Shown in pieces: positions 30,088 to 39,075 of a DNA stretch of 64,000 nucleotides. The stretch spans positions 7,211-71,210 of the forward strand of contig DASTWZ010000022.1 of assembly GCA_035765635.1 (NCBI GenBank), in the 5' to 3' direction. Source of the DNA: EW11 sp035765635. Lineage in GTDB: Bacteria > Verrucomicrobiota > Verrucomicrobiia > Opitutales > Opitutaceae. The stretch's first letter is position 1, and every line of letters begins with the position of its first letter. The translations under genes were made by a program, and so were the position numbers. The notes beneath the pieces are model-generated. The model was not told where the DNA came from, did no database searches, and worked only from the letters and a program-made list of their open reading frames with translations.

Positions 30088-30939
30088 ATGACGAACATCA
30101 TCCGCTGCGTTCTTCTTTGGCTGGCTGTCGGCAGCGTCACGTGGGCGACCGGCGCCAAGGGCATTCGCGTCGTATCGCAAACTGTCGGGACCGACGAGAT
30201 GCTGCTCGCGCTGGCTGAGCCGGAGCAGATCGCCGCGCTCAGCCAGATCGCGGATGATGAAGCGTTTTCCGCAGTGGCGACGCAGGCGAAAGCGTATCCA
30301 AAACTTTCGATACACGGCGACGCGGAGAGCATTCTGAAATATCAACCGACGCTCGTGCTCTTCGCCGACTACAGCCGGAGCGAGTTGGTCGCGCAGGTGA
30401 AACGCTCCGGCGTGGCGGTGCTCGTTTTCGATCGCTACAAGTCGCTGGAAGATTCCTACGACAATCTGCGCCGGCTCGCGAAGGCGATCGGCGCGGAGAC
30501 CAAAGCGGAACGTGTGATCGCGGACTGCGAGGCTCGCGTCAAAAATCTGCGCGAAAAATTGAAAGGCGTGAGGCGGATCCGCGTCATCGCGCCCTCCACC
30601 TACGGCGCGATTCCGGGCTCGGACACGACGTTTCAGGATCTCTGCGATTATGCGGGCGCGGAAAATCTCGCCGCTACGATCGGGAAACTGGTCGGACACA
30701 CCGAACCTCCCGGCGAGAAAATGCTGACGTGGCCGATCGAGAAAGTCGTGATCGCGGGCGCCACGGCGGAGTCGGCCTTGAAACCTTACGAAAAATTGCC
30801 GCCCTACCAGTTCATGCCGGCGGTGAAGCAGCGTCGGGTCGCGTTGTTGAAACCGTATCAGCTGAGCTGCGTGTCGCACTATCGCATCGACGGGTACGAG
30901 CAGCTCGCGCGCGAGCTGCATCCCGACGTATTCAAGTGA
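30088..30939 (+). CDS. btuF: Periplasmic B12-binding protein, BtuF-like
   Basis: The 283 residues have a signal peptide (CVLLWLAVGSVTWATGA) and the class III binding-protein layout: RVVSQTVGTDEMLLALAEPEQIAALSQIADD in lobe 1, a long linker helix, and RVIAPSTYGAIPGSDTTFQDLCDYAGAENLA in lobe 2. It delivers cobalamin from BtuB to the BtuCD importer. It starts 22 bp after btuB and its stop overlaps the btuC GTG. Confidence 0.87.
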   Translation: MTNIIRCVLLWLAVGSVTWATGAKGIRVVSQTVGTDEMLLALAEPEQIAALSQIADDEAFSAVATQAKAYPKLSIHGDAESILKYQPTLVLFADYSRSELVAQVKRSGVAVLVFDRYKSLEDSYDNLRRLAKAIGAETKAERVIADCEARVKNLREKLKGVRRIRVIAPSTYGAIPGSDTTFQDLCDYAGAENLAATIGKLVGHTEPPGEKMLTWPIEKVVIAGATAESALKPYEKLPPYQFMPAVKQRRVALLKPYQLSCVSHYRIDGYEQLARELHPDVFK

Positions 30940-30947
30940 GCACTACG
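30927..30947 (-). repeat. 21-bp palindrome over the btuF-btuC junction
   Basis: Minus-strand halves CGTAGTG and GAATACG. The GTGA stop/start overlap of btuF and btuC lies in its centre. Confidence 0.78.
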
Positions 30948-31913
30948 CGAGCATCACCTTGGATTTTGCCGCTGGCCTGTGCGCTGCTCGCGGGGCTCGT
31001 GGTTGCCTCGATCGCGATTGGAGATTTTCCGCTGAGCCCGGCGCGATTGTGGGCGGGGCTGACGAACGAGGACGCGCTGGCTGCGACGGTGATTTATCAG
31101 ATTCGGCTGCCGCGCGTGATCGTTGCTGTTCTGGTCGGCGCGGCGCTGTCGGGAGGCGGACTGGTCATGCAGGCCTATTTTCGCAACGGCCTCGCTAGCC
31201 CGGGATTGCTCGGCGTGAGCAGCGGCGGATCGGCGGGAGCGGTCATCGCGATCGCGGCGGGCTGGGCGACGGCATCGCTCAGCGTCTTGCCGATCGCCGC
31301 GGTGATTGGCGCGTTGCTCGCGACGGGAGCGGTTTTGGTGTTGGCGAGACACGGCGCGAGCACGGAGCGGTTGCTGCTCGCCGGCGTGGCGCTGAACGCG
31401 TTGCTCGGAGCGGTCACGAGCTACGTGCTTTCGAGTTATACGCTTTCGTACGAGCGAAACGCGCAGATTTTGTTCTGGCTTCTCGGCGGACTGGAGGATC
31501 GCACCTGGGAACACGTTTTCATGGCGCTGCCGATTGTATCCGCGGCGGCACTACTGTGGCCGCTTGGGCGCCGGATGGATTTGCTCAGTCTTGGCGCGGA
31601 CGAGGCGCAGAGCCTGGGCGTGGATGTGCGGCGGCTGCGCGGCTGGATGCTCGCGCTCACGACGGTGCTGACGGCGCTGGCCACGGCGGTCGCTGGCACG
31701 GTCGGCTTTGTGGGATTGATCGTGCCGCATGTGTTTCGGCTGCTGGCCGGCCCGGAGCATCGGCGGCTCGTGCCACTGTGCCTGGTTGGCGGCGCGGCCT
31801 TCGTGCTCGCGTGTGATTTGCTGGCGCGGAGCGTGGGCGGCGTGCGCTTGGGCGTGATCACGTCGCTGATCGGCGGACCCTTTTTCCTATGGTTGCTTCG
31901 CCGACGAGCTTGA
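30936..31913 (+). CDS. btuC: B12 ABC importer permease, BtuC/FecCD family
   Basis: The GTG at 30936 overlaps the btuF stop (GTGA) and opens 325 residues with about ten membrane helices. Family motifs are IRLPRVIVAVLVGAALSGGGLVMQAYFRNGLASPGLLGVSSGGSAGA and GTVGFVGLIVPHVFRLLAGPEHR, the latter contacting the ATPase. It belongs to the FecCD family for B12, heme and siderophores; context points to B12. A copy of the 21-bp palindrome covers the start, and another lies inside. Confidence 0.9.
   Translation: MSTTRASPWILPLACALLAGLVVASIAIGDFPLSPARLWAGLTNEDALAATVIYQIRLPRVIVAVLVGAALSGGGLVMQAYFRNGLASPGLLGVSSGGSAGAVIAIAAGWATASLSVLPIAAVIGALLATGAVLVLARHGASTERLLLAGVALNALLGAVTSYVLSSYTLSYERNAQILFWLLGGLEDRTWEHVFMALPIVSAAALLWPLGRRMDLLSLGADEAQSLGVDVRRLRGWMLALTTVLTALATAVAGTVGFVGLIVPHVFRLLAGPEHRRLVPLCLVGGAAFVLACDLLARSVGGVRLGVITSLIGGPFFLWLLRRRA
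31535..31555 (-). repeat. 21-bp palindrome, GTAGTG type
   Basis: Minus-strand halves AGTAGTG and GGATACA, inside btuC. Confidence 0.75.
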
Positions 31914-32623
31914 ACGCGCTGGAGCTTCAACGCGTGTCCGTCGCGCAACGCCTGCGCGACGTGTCGTTGAATTTATCGCATGGTTGTCTGGCCGGTCTGA
32001 TCGGGCCGAATGGCTCCGGCAAATCCACCCTGCTGCAGGCGGCGGCAGGGCTGCTGCCGGCGGAAGGCGAGGTCCGCTGGGCCGGGCGTCCGATGCTGAA
32101 AATTCCCGTGATGGAGCGCGGACGGATGGCAACCTGGGTGCCGCAGGAGGCCCGCTTCGAATTCGGATTTTCGGTGCGCAGCGTCGTTGCGCAGGGACGC
32201 TTCGCGCATGGTGACGACGAGCGCGGGGTGGATGCGGCGCTGGAGCGATTCGATCTCGCAGGTCTGGCGCAGCGGCCGGTCAATCAACTTTCCGGCGGCG
32301 AGCGCCACCGGGTTTTGCTGGCGCGCGCGGTCGCGACCGAAGCGCCGCTGCAGCTTTGGGACGAACCCCTCGCGCAACTGGATCCGCGCCATGCCTTGGA
32401 TGTGGTGGCGCTCGGTCGTGAACTCGCGAGCAGCGGGAAGACGGTGCTGCTTTCGCTGCACGATCTGCGGGTCGCCCACGGGTTGGATTTTGTCGTCGTG
32501 CTTGCCGGCGGACAATTGCGCGCGGCGGGAAAACCGATCGACGTGCTCACGCCGAGTCTGTTGCGCGATGTATTCGGTGTTCAATTACGCACAGGTCCGG
32601 GCATGATTTTGGAACTGCCATGA
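31889..32623 (+). CDS. btuD: B12 ABC importer ATPase, BtuD-like
   Basis: The 244 residues carry Walker A GPNGSGKST, signature LSGGERHRV, Walker B LQLWDEPLAQLD and the switch His in LSLHDLRVA. It powers the BtuC permease. It overlaps btuC by 25 bases and ends in ATGA with cobO, so the whole set is one tightly coupled operon. Confidence 0.9.
   Translation: MVASPTSLNALELQRVSVAQRLRDVSLNLSHGCLAGLIGPNGSGKSTLLQAAAGLLPAEGEVRWAGRPMLKIPVMERGRMATWVPQEARFEFGFSVRSVVAQGRFAHGDDERGVDAALERFDLAGLAQRPVNQLSGGERHRVLLARAVATEAPLQLWDEPLAQLDPRHALDVVALGRELASSGKTVLLSLHDLRVAHGLDFVVVLAGGQLRAAGKPIDVLTPSLLRDVFGVQLRTGPGMILELP
32569..32589. repeat. Near-match to the 21-bp palindrome
   Basis: TGTATTC and AATTACG, inside btuD near its end: one base off the MTAC rule. 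Confidence 0.35.
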
Positions 32624-33240
32624 AAATGCCCGAATCGAACGAGCCAGGCGAAGCGGGGGAGGACGCCCATCGCGAGGCCATGAAAGAACTGCAGTCGGAG
32701 ATGCATTCGAAGATGCGTGCGGCGCGCGAGAAGCGCGGACTGATCGTGGTGCATACCGGCGATGGCAAAGGCAAAACCACCGCGGCGTTCGGCATGCTCG
32801 CCCGCATGCTGGCGCATGGAAAAAAGTGCGCGGTGATTCAGTTCATCAAGTCGGGTTCCGATGCCGTCGAGAAGCTCTTGCGCAGTCCGAATCTCACCTG
32901 GCATCGGGTGGGCGAGGGATTCACCTGGGACACGCAGGACCGCTCGAAAGACATCGCCAGTTGTCGCGAGGGCTGGGCGCTCGCGTTGAATTACCTGCGT
33001 TCCGAGTCGCTCGATTTTCTTCTGCTGGACGAGCTGAGTATCGTTCTCGGCTTCGACTATCTCCCGCTCGACGAAATTCTGGCCGCTCTGCGGACCAAGC
33101 CGGAGATGCTGCACATCGTCATCACCGGCCGAGGCGCCAAGCCCGAGCTGATCGCGCTGGCCGATCTCGTCACCGAAATGCGCGAAGTGAAACACCCCTT
33201 CCAAGCCGGCGTAAAAGCCCAACCCGGTATCGAATTTTAG
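32620..33240 (+). CDS. cobO: Cob(I)alamin adenosyltransferase, CobO/BtuR type
   Basis: The 206 residues contain the P-loop HTGDGKGKTTAAFGMLARMLAHGKK, then VIQFIKSG, FTWDTQD and LLLDELSIVL, all typical of the BtuR/CobO family. The enzyme adenosylates reduced corrinoids to give adenosylcobalamin after import. It is the last gene of the riboswitch-controlled operon. The first 40 residues are a charged helical extension (EAGEDAHREAMKELQSEMHSKMRAAREKR), as in other CobO proteins. Confidence 0.93.
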   Translation: MKMPESNEPGEAGEDAHREAMKELQSEMHSKMRAAREKRGLIVVHTGDGKGKTTAAFGMLARMLAHGKKCAVIQFIKSGSDAVEKLLRSPNLTWHRVGEGFTWDTQDRSKDIASCREGWALALNYLRSESLDFLLLDELSIVLGFDYLPLDEILAALRTKPEMLHIVITGRGAKPELIALADLVTEMREVKHPFQAGVKAQPGIEF

Positions 33241-33470
33241 TTTAGGCCCACGAATCACACGAAGCACACGAAGGAAAAAACAAAACCAATTTTCCCACGG
33301 AAGGCCCCGAAATCACGGAAAGAAATTCCGATCGAGAAATTCTGACTGAATTCCTTTCCGTGTTTTCCGTGCCTTCCGTGGGGAACATTTCCGGGGTTTG
33401 GGTTTTCCGAGTTTTCGTGTTCTTCGTGTGATTCGTGGGCAAATCCGGATCGAATTCCGTGATTCGTGGG
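33241..33470. repeat. Nested inverted repeat, CACGAA/CACGGA family, copy 1
   Basis: The left arm has CACGAATCACACGAAGCA at 33249 on, then CCCACGGAAGG and CACGGAAAGAAATTC. The right arm answers with GAATTCCTTTCCGTG, CCTTCCGTGGGG and TTCGTGTTCTTCGTGTGATT. Units recur every 9 bases in each arm. Nothing here codes for protein. It lies between the ends of two convergent genes, cobO and recQ. Confidence 0.85.
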
Positions 33471-35300
33471 CTAGTGGACGAAACTCAGCCGGGAGTTTGT
33501 CTCGAGGTAGTCCGCGATTTCTTTGGCGAAGATTTCGCCGAATTCGGCGAGCTTCTTTTCGCCCAGGCCCGGGATGTTTTCCATCTCGTCGTTGTTTGTT
33601 GGATACTCGCGAGCCATCGCGCGCAGCGTCGCGTCGCCAAAGACGATGTAGGCCGGCACGCTTCGCTCGTCGGCCAATTTCTTCCGCAGACCGCGCAGAC
33701 GAGCGAAGAGGATTTCGTCGCACTCGATTTCGCCTTCGCGGCGCGCGACGCGTTTCGCTTTCGGCAGCTCCATCGGCTTGGTCAACGTGATTGGTGTCCG
33801 CGCGCGCAGCACTTCCATTCCCGCCGGGGAAAGTTCGAGTGTCGCGAATTCGCCCTCGCTCACGGCGACGTAACCAAGGCGCGTGAGCTCGCGGCCGACG
33901 GCGGCCCATTGCGGGCGCGACAGCTCTGCGCCGATGCCGTAGGTCGTGACCTTGTCGTGACCCCAGCGCCGGATCTTTTCTGTGTCAGCGCCCGTCAGCA
34001 CCTCGATGATGTGGTTCATGCCGACGGCGAAACGGCTGGCTTGGCGCACGCGGTAGATGCAGGAGAGGAATTTTTGCGCGACGAGCGTGCCGTCGTAGCT
34101 CGCTCGCGGCTCGAGGCAGTTATCGCAGGCGCCGCACTGTGAGACGGGAAACGTTTCGCCAAAATAATCCAGCAACTCCGCGCGGCGGCAGCCGGAGCTC
34201 TCAGCGTAGTGCACGATCTTGCGGAGCTGGGCCCGCGCGACCTGCTGCTCATGCGCGTCGGTCATCTCGTCGATGAAGTGAGTCTGTTTCGCGATGTCGC
34301 CCGGGTTGAAGAGCAGTAGACAATCGCCCGGTAAACCATCGCGACCGGCGCGGCCGGTTTCCTGATAGTAGCCCTCGATGTTCTTCGGCAGGTCGTAGTG
34401 AATGACGTAGCGGACGTTCGGCTTGTTGATGCCCATGCCGAAGGCGATCGTCGCGCACATGATGCGAACTTCGTCTCGCAGGAAGAGTTCCTGGTTGCGG
34501 CTGCGTTCCTCGGCGGTGAGGCCGGCGTGGTAAGCGCGAGCGGCGAAGGTTCGTCCGGCGAGCGCTTCCGCGACGCGCTCCGCTGAGGCGCGGCTCGCGC
34601 AATAAATGATCCCGCTCTCGTGTTCGCGCTTCCGCACGAAATCGATGATCTGTTTCAGCGGCTGATCTTTCGGGAGGACGCGGTAGGTGAGGTTTGGGCG
34701 ATTGAAGCTCGCGACGAAGGTCTCCGGCTCGCGCAGTTTCAAATGGGATACGATGTCCTTCCGCACGCGCTCCGTCGCCGTCGCGGTCAGCGCCATCATC
34801 GGCACGTTCGGCAGCGCCTCGCGCAACTTGGCGAGCTGACGATATTCCGGACGGAAATCGTGGCCCCATTCGCTGACGCAGTGCGCCTCGTCGATGGCGA
34901 TGCGCGCCACATTCCAGGAGGCGAGGTTTTGGATCCAGCCATCGAGCATGAGGCGCTCGGGCGCGACGTAGAGCAGCCGCCATTGGCCGCGATGCAGGCC
35001 GGCGAGGCGCGAGCGAGCCTCGTCTGAGGCGAGCGTCGAATTCAGATACGTCGCTGCCACGCCGCTGGCCTGGAGCGCGTCGACCTGATCCTTCATCAGC
35101 GCGATCAGAGGCGAGACGACGATCGTCAGACCTGGTTGGACGAGTGCCGGGACCTGAAAGCAAAGGGATTTTCCGCCGCCGGTCGGGAGCAATGCGAAGA
35201 CGTCTTTTCCGGCGAGCGTAGCCTCGATGATTTCGCGCTGAAGCGGCCGAAAGGAACCGTAGCCGAAAGTCGTTTTGAGAGTGTGAAGCAGGTCGATCAA
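33471..35300 (-). CDS. recQ: ATP-dependent DNA helicase RecQ
   Basis: The 609 residues (TTG start) have FGYGSFRPLQREII (motif 0), Walker A LLPTGGGKS, DEAH box IDEAHCVSEWGHDFRPEY, and motif VI ETGRAGRDGLPG. A zinc site (CRRAELLDYFGETFPVSQCGACDNC), winged helix and C-terminal HRDC domain (about 530-605, with NIPGLGEKKLAEFGEIF) follow. It unwinds recombination and replication intermediates. It appears to be a single-gene unit flanked on both sides by palindromic repeats. Confidence 0.95.
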   Translation of the reverse strand: MIDLLHTLKTTFGYGSFRPLQREIIEATLAGKDVFALLPTGGGKSLCFQVPALVQPGLTIVVSPLIALMKDQVDALQASGVAATYLNSTLASDEARSRLAGLHRGQWRLLYVAPERLMLDGWIQNLASWNVARIAIDEAHCVSEWGHDFRPEYRQLAKLREALPNVPMMALTATATERVRKDIVSHLKLREPETFVASFNRPNLTYRVLPKDQPLKQIIDFVRKREHESGIIYCASRASAERVAEALAGRTFAARAYHAGLTAEERSRNQELFLRDEVRIMCATIAFGMGINKPNVRYVIHYDLPKNIEGYYQETGRAGRDGLPGDCLLLFNPGDIAKQTHFIDEMTDAHEQQVARAQLRKIVHYAESSGCRRAELLDYFGETFPVSQCGACDNCLEPRASYDGTLVAQKFLSCIYRVRQASRFAVGMNHIIEVLTGADTEKIRRWGHDKVTTYGIGAELSRPQWAAVGRELTRLGYVAVSEGEFATLELSPAGMEVLRARTPITLTKPMELPKAKRVARREGEIECDEILFARLRGLRKKLADERSVPAYIVFGDATLRAMAREYPTNNDEMENIPGLGEKKLAEFGEIFAKEIADYLETNSRLSFVH

Positions 35301-35690
35301 GGCGAAGGAAGAATGAAGAAGTAAGAATGCAGAATGGGCTTATGCTGGGCTAGTGAAGAATTGTGAATGTAGAATGATGAACGTAAGCATGGCCAGCCTC
35401 TGCGGGTAGGGTGAGGCGTCCCTGCCGAGCCGCGTTGGGCGTGGCTCATCCTGGAGGTTAGGCCGAACGGTTGCGGCTCGCCTGGAGGCTTCGCCCTACC
35501 TCAGAGGCATTTCGCTCATGGATCGAGCGAAACGCGGTCAAAACGGTAACGGCTCGCCCGAAGGTCTTGCGCTACGCTTACACGTTTCAGCCATTCTACA
35601 TTCTAACTTCTTCATTCTTCACTAGCGCAGCGTAAGCCCATTCTGCCTTCTTACTTCTGCCTTCTTCCTTAGCTGCGCGTCAGCGCAGCG
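35301..35690. repeat. Nested purine-rich inverted repeat block
   Basis: The left arm at 35303-35375 is GAAGGAAGAATGAAGAAGTA, GAATGCAGAATGGGCTTATG and GAAGAATTGTGAATGTAGAA. The right arm at 35594-35670 is its approximate complement (CATTCTACATTCTAACTTCT, TTCATTCTTCACTAGCG, AAGCCCATTCTGCCTTCTTA). The middle holds GTGGCTCATCCTGGAGGTTA (35450 on) and its GCCTGGAGGCTTCGCCCTAC complement-like region. No gene is seen. Confidence 0.8.
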
Positions 35691-37445
35691 TCAGACCGCT
35701 TTCAGCGGCGTCGTGCGGGCCAGCTCGGAGAACAACGCCTCCATGCGAATTGGCTTCGTCAGGACGCCGTCCATGCCGGCTTCCATGCAGCGATCATGTT
35801 GCTCGTGCAGCGTGCTCGCGGTCAGCGCAATGATACGTGGCTGCGGCCGGCCGTGGCGGCTGGCGCGGATTTCCGCGGCGGCCTCGATCCCGTCCATCTC
35901 GGGCAATTGAAGATCCATCAGGATCAAATCGTAATCCGTGGCTGCAGCCGTGATGACCGCCTCGCGGCCATTCTCCGCGAAATCGGCCTCGTAACCGAAG
36001 CGACGAAAAATCTGCCGCAGCAGAAAACGATTCGTCGCGTGGTCCTCCACCACGAGCACGCGCAGCTTCGGCAGGCGCGAGAGCGTGGCTCGCGAAAACA
36101 TCGAGGCGGACGTGACCGTGAGATTCGTGGCATGGGCGCGGACCGTGAAGAAAAACGCCGAGCCGCGACCGAACTCACTGGTGAAATCCACGTCGCCGCC
36201 GAGCGCGTTGGCCAGGCGCTTGCAGATCGCGAGACCGAGACCGGTGCCGCCATACACTCGCGTCGTTGAAGAGTCTGCCTGGCTGAAGGGCTTGAACATC
36301 CGCTCGCGGTGCTCGGGCTTGATCCCGACGCCCGTGTCGCGAATTTCGAAGCGCAGAAACCACGTGCCCTTTTCCGGAGTCGGAGGCGATTCGATGACCG
36401 AGACCTCGATCGTGATCGAGCCGTCTTCGGTGAACTTCACGGCGTTGTTGATCAAGTTGACCAAAATCTGCCGCAGCCTATTCGCGTCCGTCGTGATCGC
36501 CTCCGGAACATGTGGCGCAACTCGGACGTTAAGATCCAAACCTTTTTCCGAAATGCGGGGGCGGAACATCGACGTGATCGATTCGAGCAGCTCCTGCAGT
36601 ACGACGGGTTCTTCGTGCAACTCGAGCATGCCGGCTTCGATCTTCGAGAAGTCGAGGATGTCGTCGATCAGGCCGCGCAAAGATTCGCCGCTCGCCGCGA
36701 TGATCGAGAGCCAGGAGCGCTGTTCGTCATCGAGCTGGCTGTCGCGCAGCAATTGGGCAAAGCCGAGAATCGCGTTCAACGGCGTGCGGATCTCGTGGCT
36801 CATCACGGCGAGAAACTCGCTCTTCGCGCGGTCGGCCGACTCCGCTTTTTCCTTTTCCTGCCGCAGGTCGATTTCGAGGTGTTTCAGCGCGGTGATCTCC
36901 ACGGCGGAGACGATGACCTCGCGGACCTGTCCTTCCTGCCGCAGGGGGCGGAGGAGGCAGAGATAAAAAATTTCGCCGTCGACCGAGCGCGCTTCGAAGG
37001 AGCAGGCGATGCCCCGCCACGCGCGGGCGTAGGCATTTTCCACCGTGCCGAGCTGTTCGGGTGGAAAGAGTTCGCTCGATAGTTTCCCTTCGACTTCCGA
37101 GGGAGCCCAACCCAGTCGCGTCGCGAGTTGTCCACGGCAGAGCGTGTGTTGAAAGCCCGCATCGGTTTTGCGGAAGCAGAGAATCATGCCCTGCTGCAGC
37201 TCGAGCGTTTGCTGATAATAGCGGCTCAGCGATTTGAGCTGATGCTCGGAATGGCTGCGCAGCTCCTCGTTGGCGGTGGTCAGCTCCGCGGCGGTCGCCT
37301 TCAGCGTGTGCGTGAGATATTTGTGCTCACTGTCGAATTGATCGTACGTGGCGGAAATCGACGCGAACAATCCCTTCCACGGCTGGATTTCGAGATCCGC
37401 TTGTGGCAAAAAATCTTTGATCTGGCGTGCGAGCTGGGGGTTCAT
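35691..37445 (-). CDS. Hybrid sensor histidine kinase with receiver domain
   Basis: From ATG 37445 the protein is 584 residues. An N-terminal coiled-coil (about 25-75) leads to a PAS-like sensor (about 80-200, ending VSAVEITALKHLE). HisKA follows with the phospho-His in FLAVMSHEIRTPLNAIL, then HATPase_c (VNLINNAVKF, DTGVGI, GGTGLGLAI), and a C-terminal REC domain with the acceptor Asp in LILMDLQLPEMDG. No membrane segment is seen, so it senses a cytosolic signal. No partner regulator lies nearby. An upstream TTG- or GTG-type extension to 37496 is unlikely. Confidence 0.88.
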   Translation of the reverse strand: MNPQLARQIKDFLPQADLEIQPWKGLFASISATYDQFDSEHKYLTHTLKATAAELTTANEELRSHSEHQLKSLSRYYQQTLELQQGMILCFRKTDAGFQHTLCRGQLATRLGWAPSEVEGKLSSELFPPEQLGTVENAYARAWRGIACSFEARSVDGEIFYLCLLRPLRQEGQVREVIVSAVEITALKHLEIDLRQEKEKAESADRAKSEFLAVMSHEIRTPLNAILGFAQLLRDSQLDDEQRSWLSIIAASGESLRGLIDDILDFSKIEAGMLELHEEPVVLQELLESITSMFRPRISEKGLDLNVRVAPHVPEAITTDANRLRQILVNLINNAVKFTEDGSITIEVSVIESPPTPEKGTWFLRFEIRDTGVGIKPEHRERMFKPFSQADSSTTRVYGGTGLGLAICKRLANALGGDVDFTSEFGRGSAFFFTVRAHATNLTVTSASMFSRATLSRLPKLRVLVVEDHATNRFLLRQIFRRFGYEADFAENGREAVITAAATDYDLILMDLQLPEMDGIEAAAEIRASRHGRPQPRIIALTASTLHEQHDRCMEAGMDGVLTKPIRMEALFSELARTTPLKAV

Positions 37446-37551
37446 GCGACGGCACGAGCGCGCGCAGACCGTGGCAACACCCTGGGCTTTAGGCAAATCG
37501 CTTTGGCTCAGGGAACCCCGGATAGCACTGTAGGAACGCTGCCGTGGCGTT

Positions 37552-38259
37552 TCAGCCGCCGAGGTAAGCCGCTTTCAGTTGCGGATCATTTTTCAACTCG
37601 GCGCTCGGTCCTTTCAGCGTGATTTGGCCTGAATCCAGGACGTAAGCCCGATGGGAAATTTCCAGCGCGAGGCGCGCGTTTTGTTCGACCAGAAGAATCG
37701 TCAGCTGGCGATCGCGGTTAATCTCCAGAATTTTTTCGAAGATCGTGGTGATCAGCCTGGGGGCAATGCCCAGCGAGGGCTCGTCCAACATCAGAAATTT
37801 CGGAGCGCTCATCAGCGCGCGAGCGATGGCCAGCATCTGTTGTTCGCCACCGGAGAGAGTGCCGGCGATTTGCGTGCGGCGTTCTTTTAGCCGCGGAAAA
37901 ATTTCAAAGCCGTACTCGCGATTGGCCGCGATGACGGCGGTATCGCGTTGGAGGTACGCGCCCATCGCGAGATTCTCGTCCACGGTGAGATTGGCGAAAA
38001 TCATTCGCCCTTCGGGCACCTGGCAGAGTCCGCGAGCGACGATCTGGTGCGGGTGAAGGCGCGTGATGTTTTTGCCGAGAAAATGCACTGCGCCGCGCTG
38101 CGCACGGATCAATCCGGAGATCGTCCGCAGGGTGGTGGTTTTGCCGGCGCCATTAGAACCCACAAGCGTCACAATTTCGCCGGCTTCGATTTGCAGGCTG
38201 ACCTCGTGAAGCGCTTGGATCGCTCCATAGCTGACGCTGAGATTTTCGATGCGGAGCAT
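37552..38259 (-). CDS. livF: Branched-chain amino-acid ABC transporter ATPase LivF
   Basis: The 235 residues have Walker A GSNGAGKTT, GTLSGGEQQMLAIARALM and LDEPSLGIAP, plus the short C-terminus usual for LivF. It is the last gene of livKHMGF and pairs with LivG on the LivHM permease. The amino-acid or urea-type substrate of this HAAT-family importer cannot be settled from sequence. Confidence 0.9.
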   Translation of the reverse strand: MLRIENLSVSYGAIQALHEVSLQIEAGEIVTLVGSNGAGKTTTLRTISGLIRAQRGAVHFLGKNITRLHPHQIVARGLCQVPEGRMIFANLTVDENLAMGAYLQRDTAVIAANREYGFEIFPRLKERRTQIAGTLSGGEQQMLAIARALMSAPKFLMLDEPSLGIAPRLITTIFEKILEINRDRQLTILLVEQNARLALEISHRAYVLDSGQITLKGPSAELKNDPQLKAAYLGG

Positions 38260-38264
38260 GCTCG

Positions 38265-39056
38265 TCAGTGATGGGCCAAATTCGTGGCGTGGTCTTCGCC
38301 GAGGTAGGCTTCGATGACCTTAGGATCCTTCTGAATCTGCTCCGGCGTGCCCTCGGCGATCTTCACGCCGTAGTCGAGGACGGCGATCCGTTCGCAGACG
38401 CCCATGACCACGCGCATGGAATGTTCGACCAGGAGAATCGTGAGATCGAATTCGCGGCGGACGCGCTGGATGAGCTGGATGAGTTCGGTTTTTTCCGAGG
38501 CGGTCATGCCAGCGGCGGGTTCGTCCAGCAGCAGGAGTTTGGGTCGGGTCGCCAGCGCACGAACGATTTCCAAGCGGCGCTGTTCACCGTAGGGCAGGCT
38601 TCCGGCGGGCGTGTTGCGAAATCTCGAGAGGTGAAACAGCTCCAACAACTCCTCCGCGCGGCGCGTGATGGCATCTTCTTCGCGGAAAAAACCGCCGAGT
38701 CGCACCAGCGTTTGCAGCGGCGAACCGCAGCGGTGGACATTGGCCGCGACGCGGACGTTATCGAGCACGCTGAGTCGGCCAAAAAGGCGGATGTTCTGAA
38801 ATGTGCGCGCAATCCCGCGATGCGCGATGCGATGCGGGCGGACGCCGCGCAAGTCCTGGCCGAGAAAGGAAACGCGGCCTTCGGTGGGCTGGTAGATTCC
38901 GGTGATGAGATTGAACAGCGTGGTTTTTCCCGCGCCGTTCGGACCGATGAGCCCGCAGAGTTCGCCCGGCGCCATTTGGAAGTCGACGGCATTGACCGCG
39001 GTCAATCCGCCGAAACGGATCGTGGTGCTTTCAAGAGCGAGGAGTGTAGTGCTCAT
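38265..39056 (-). CDS. livG: Branched-chain amino-acid ABC transporter ATPase LivG
   Basis: The 263 residues have Walker A GPNGAGKTTLFNLITGIY, the LivG-type RTFQNIRLF Q-loop, a degenerate signature SLPYGEQRRLEI and LLLDEPAAGM, and a BCA_ABC_TP_C tail ending EVIEAYLGED. It starts 19 bp after livM. A 21-bp palindrome copy spans its start codon (39045-39065). Confidence 0.92.
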   Translation of the reverse strand: MSTTLLALESTTIRFGGLTAVNAVDFQMAPGELCGLIGPNGAGKTTLFNLITGIYQPTEGRVSFLGQDLRGVRPHRIAHRGIARTFQNIRLFGRLSVLDNVRVAANVHRCGSPLQTLVRLGGFFREEDAITRRAEELLELFHLSRFRNTPAGSLPYGEQRRLEIVRALATRPKLLLLDEPAAGMTASEKTELIQLIQRVRREFDLTILLVEHSMRVVMGVCERIAVLDYGVKIAEGTPEQIQKDPKVIEAYLGEDHATNLAHH

Positions 39057-39065
39057 CTGAATACG
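39045..39065 (+). repeat. 21-bp palindrome over the livG start codon
   Basis: Halves TGTAGTG and GAATACG; the livG ATG (39054-39056, minus strand) lies in the centre. Confidence 0.78.
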
Positions 39066-39075
39066 GCGGTTTCGC

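Noticed and set aside
30290..30313. CGTATCC and GATACAC in btuF, resembling the 21-bp palindrome
   Set aside because: The spacer is one base longer than in all other copies, so it was used as a negative control instead.
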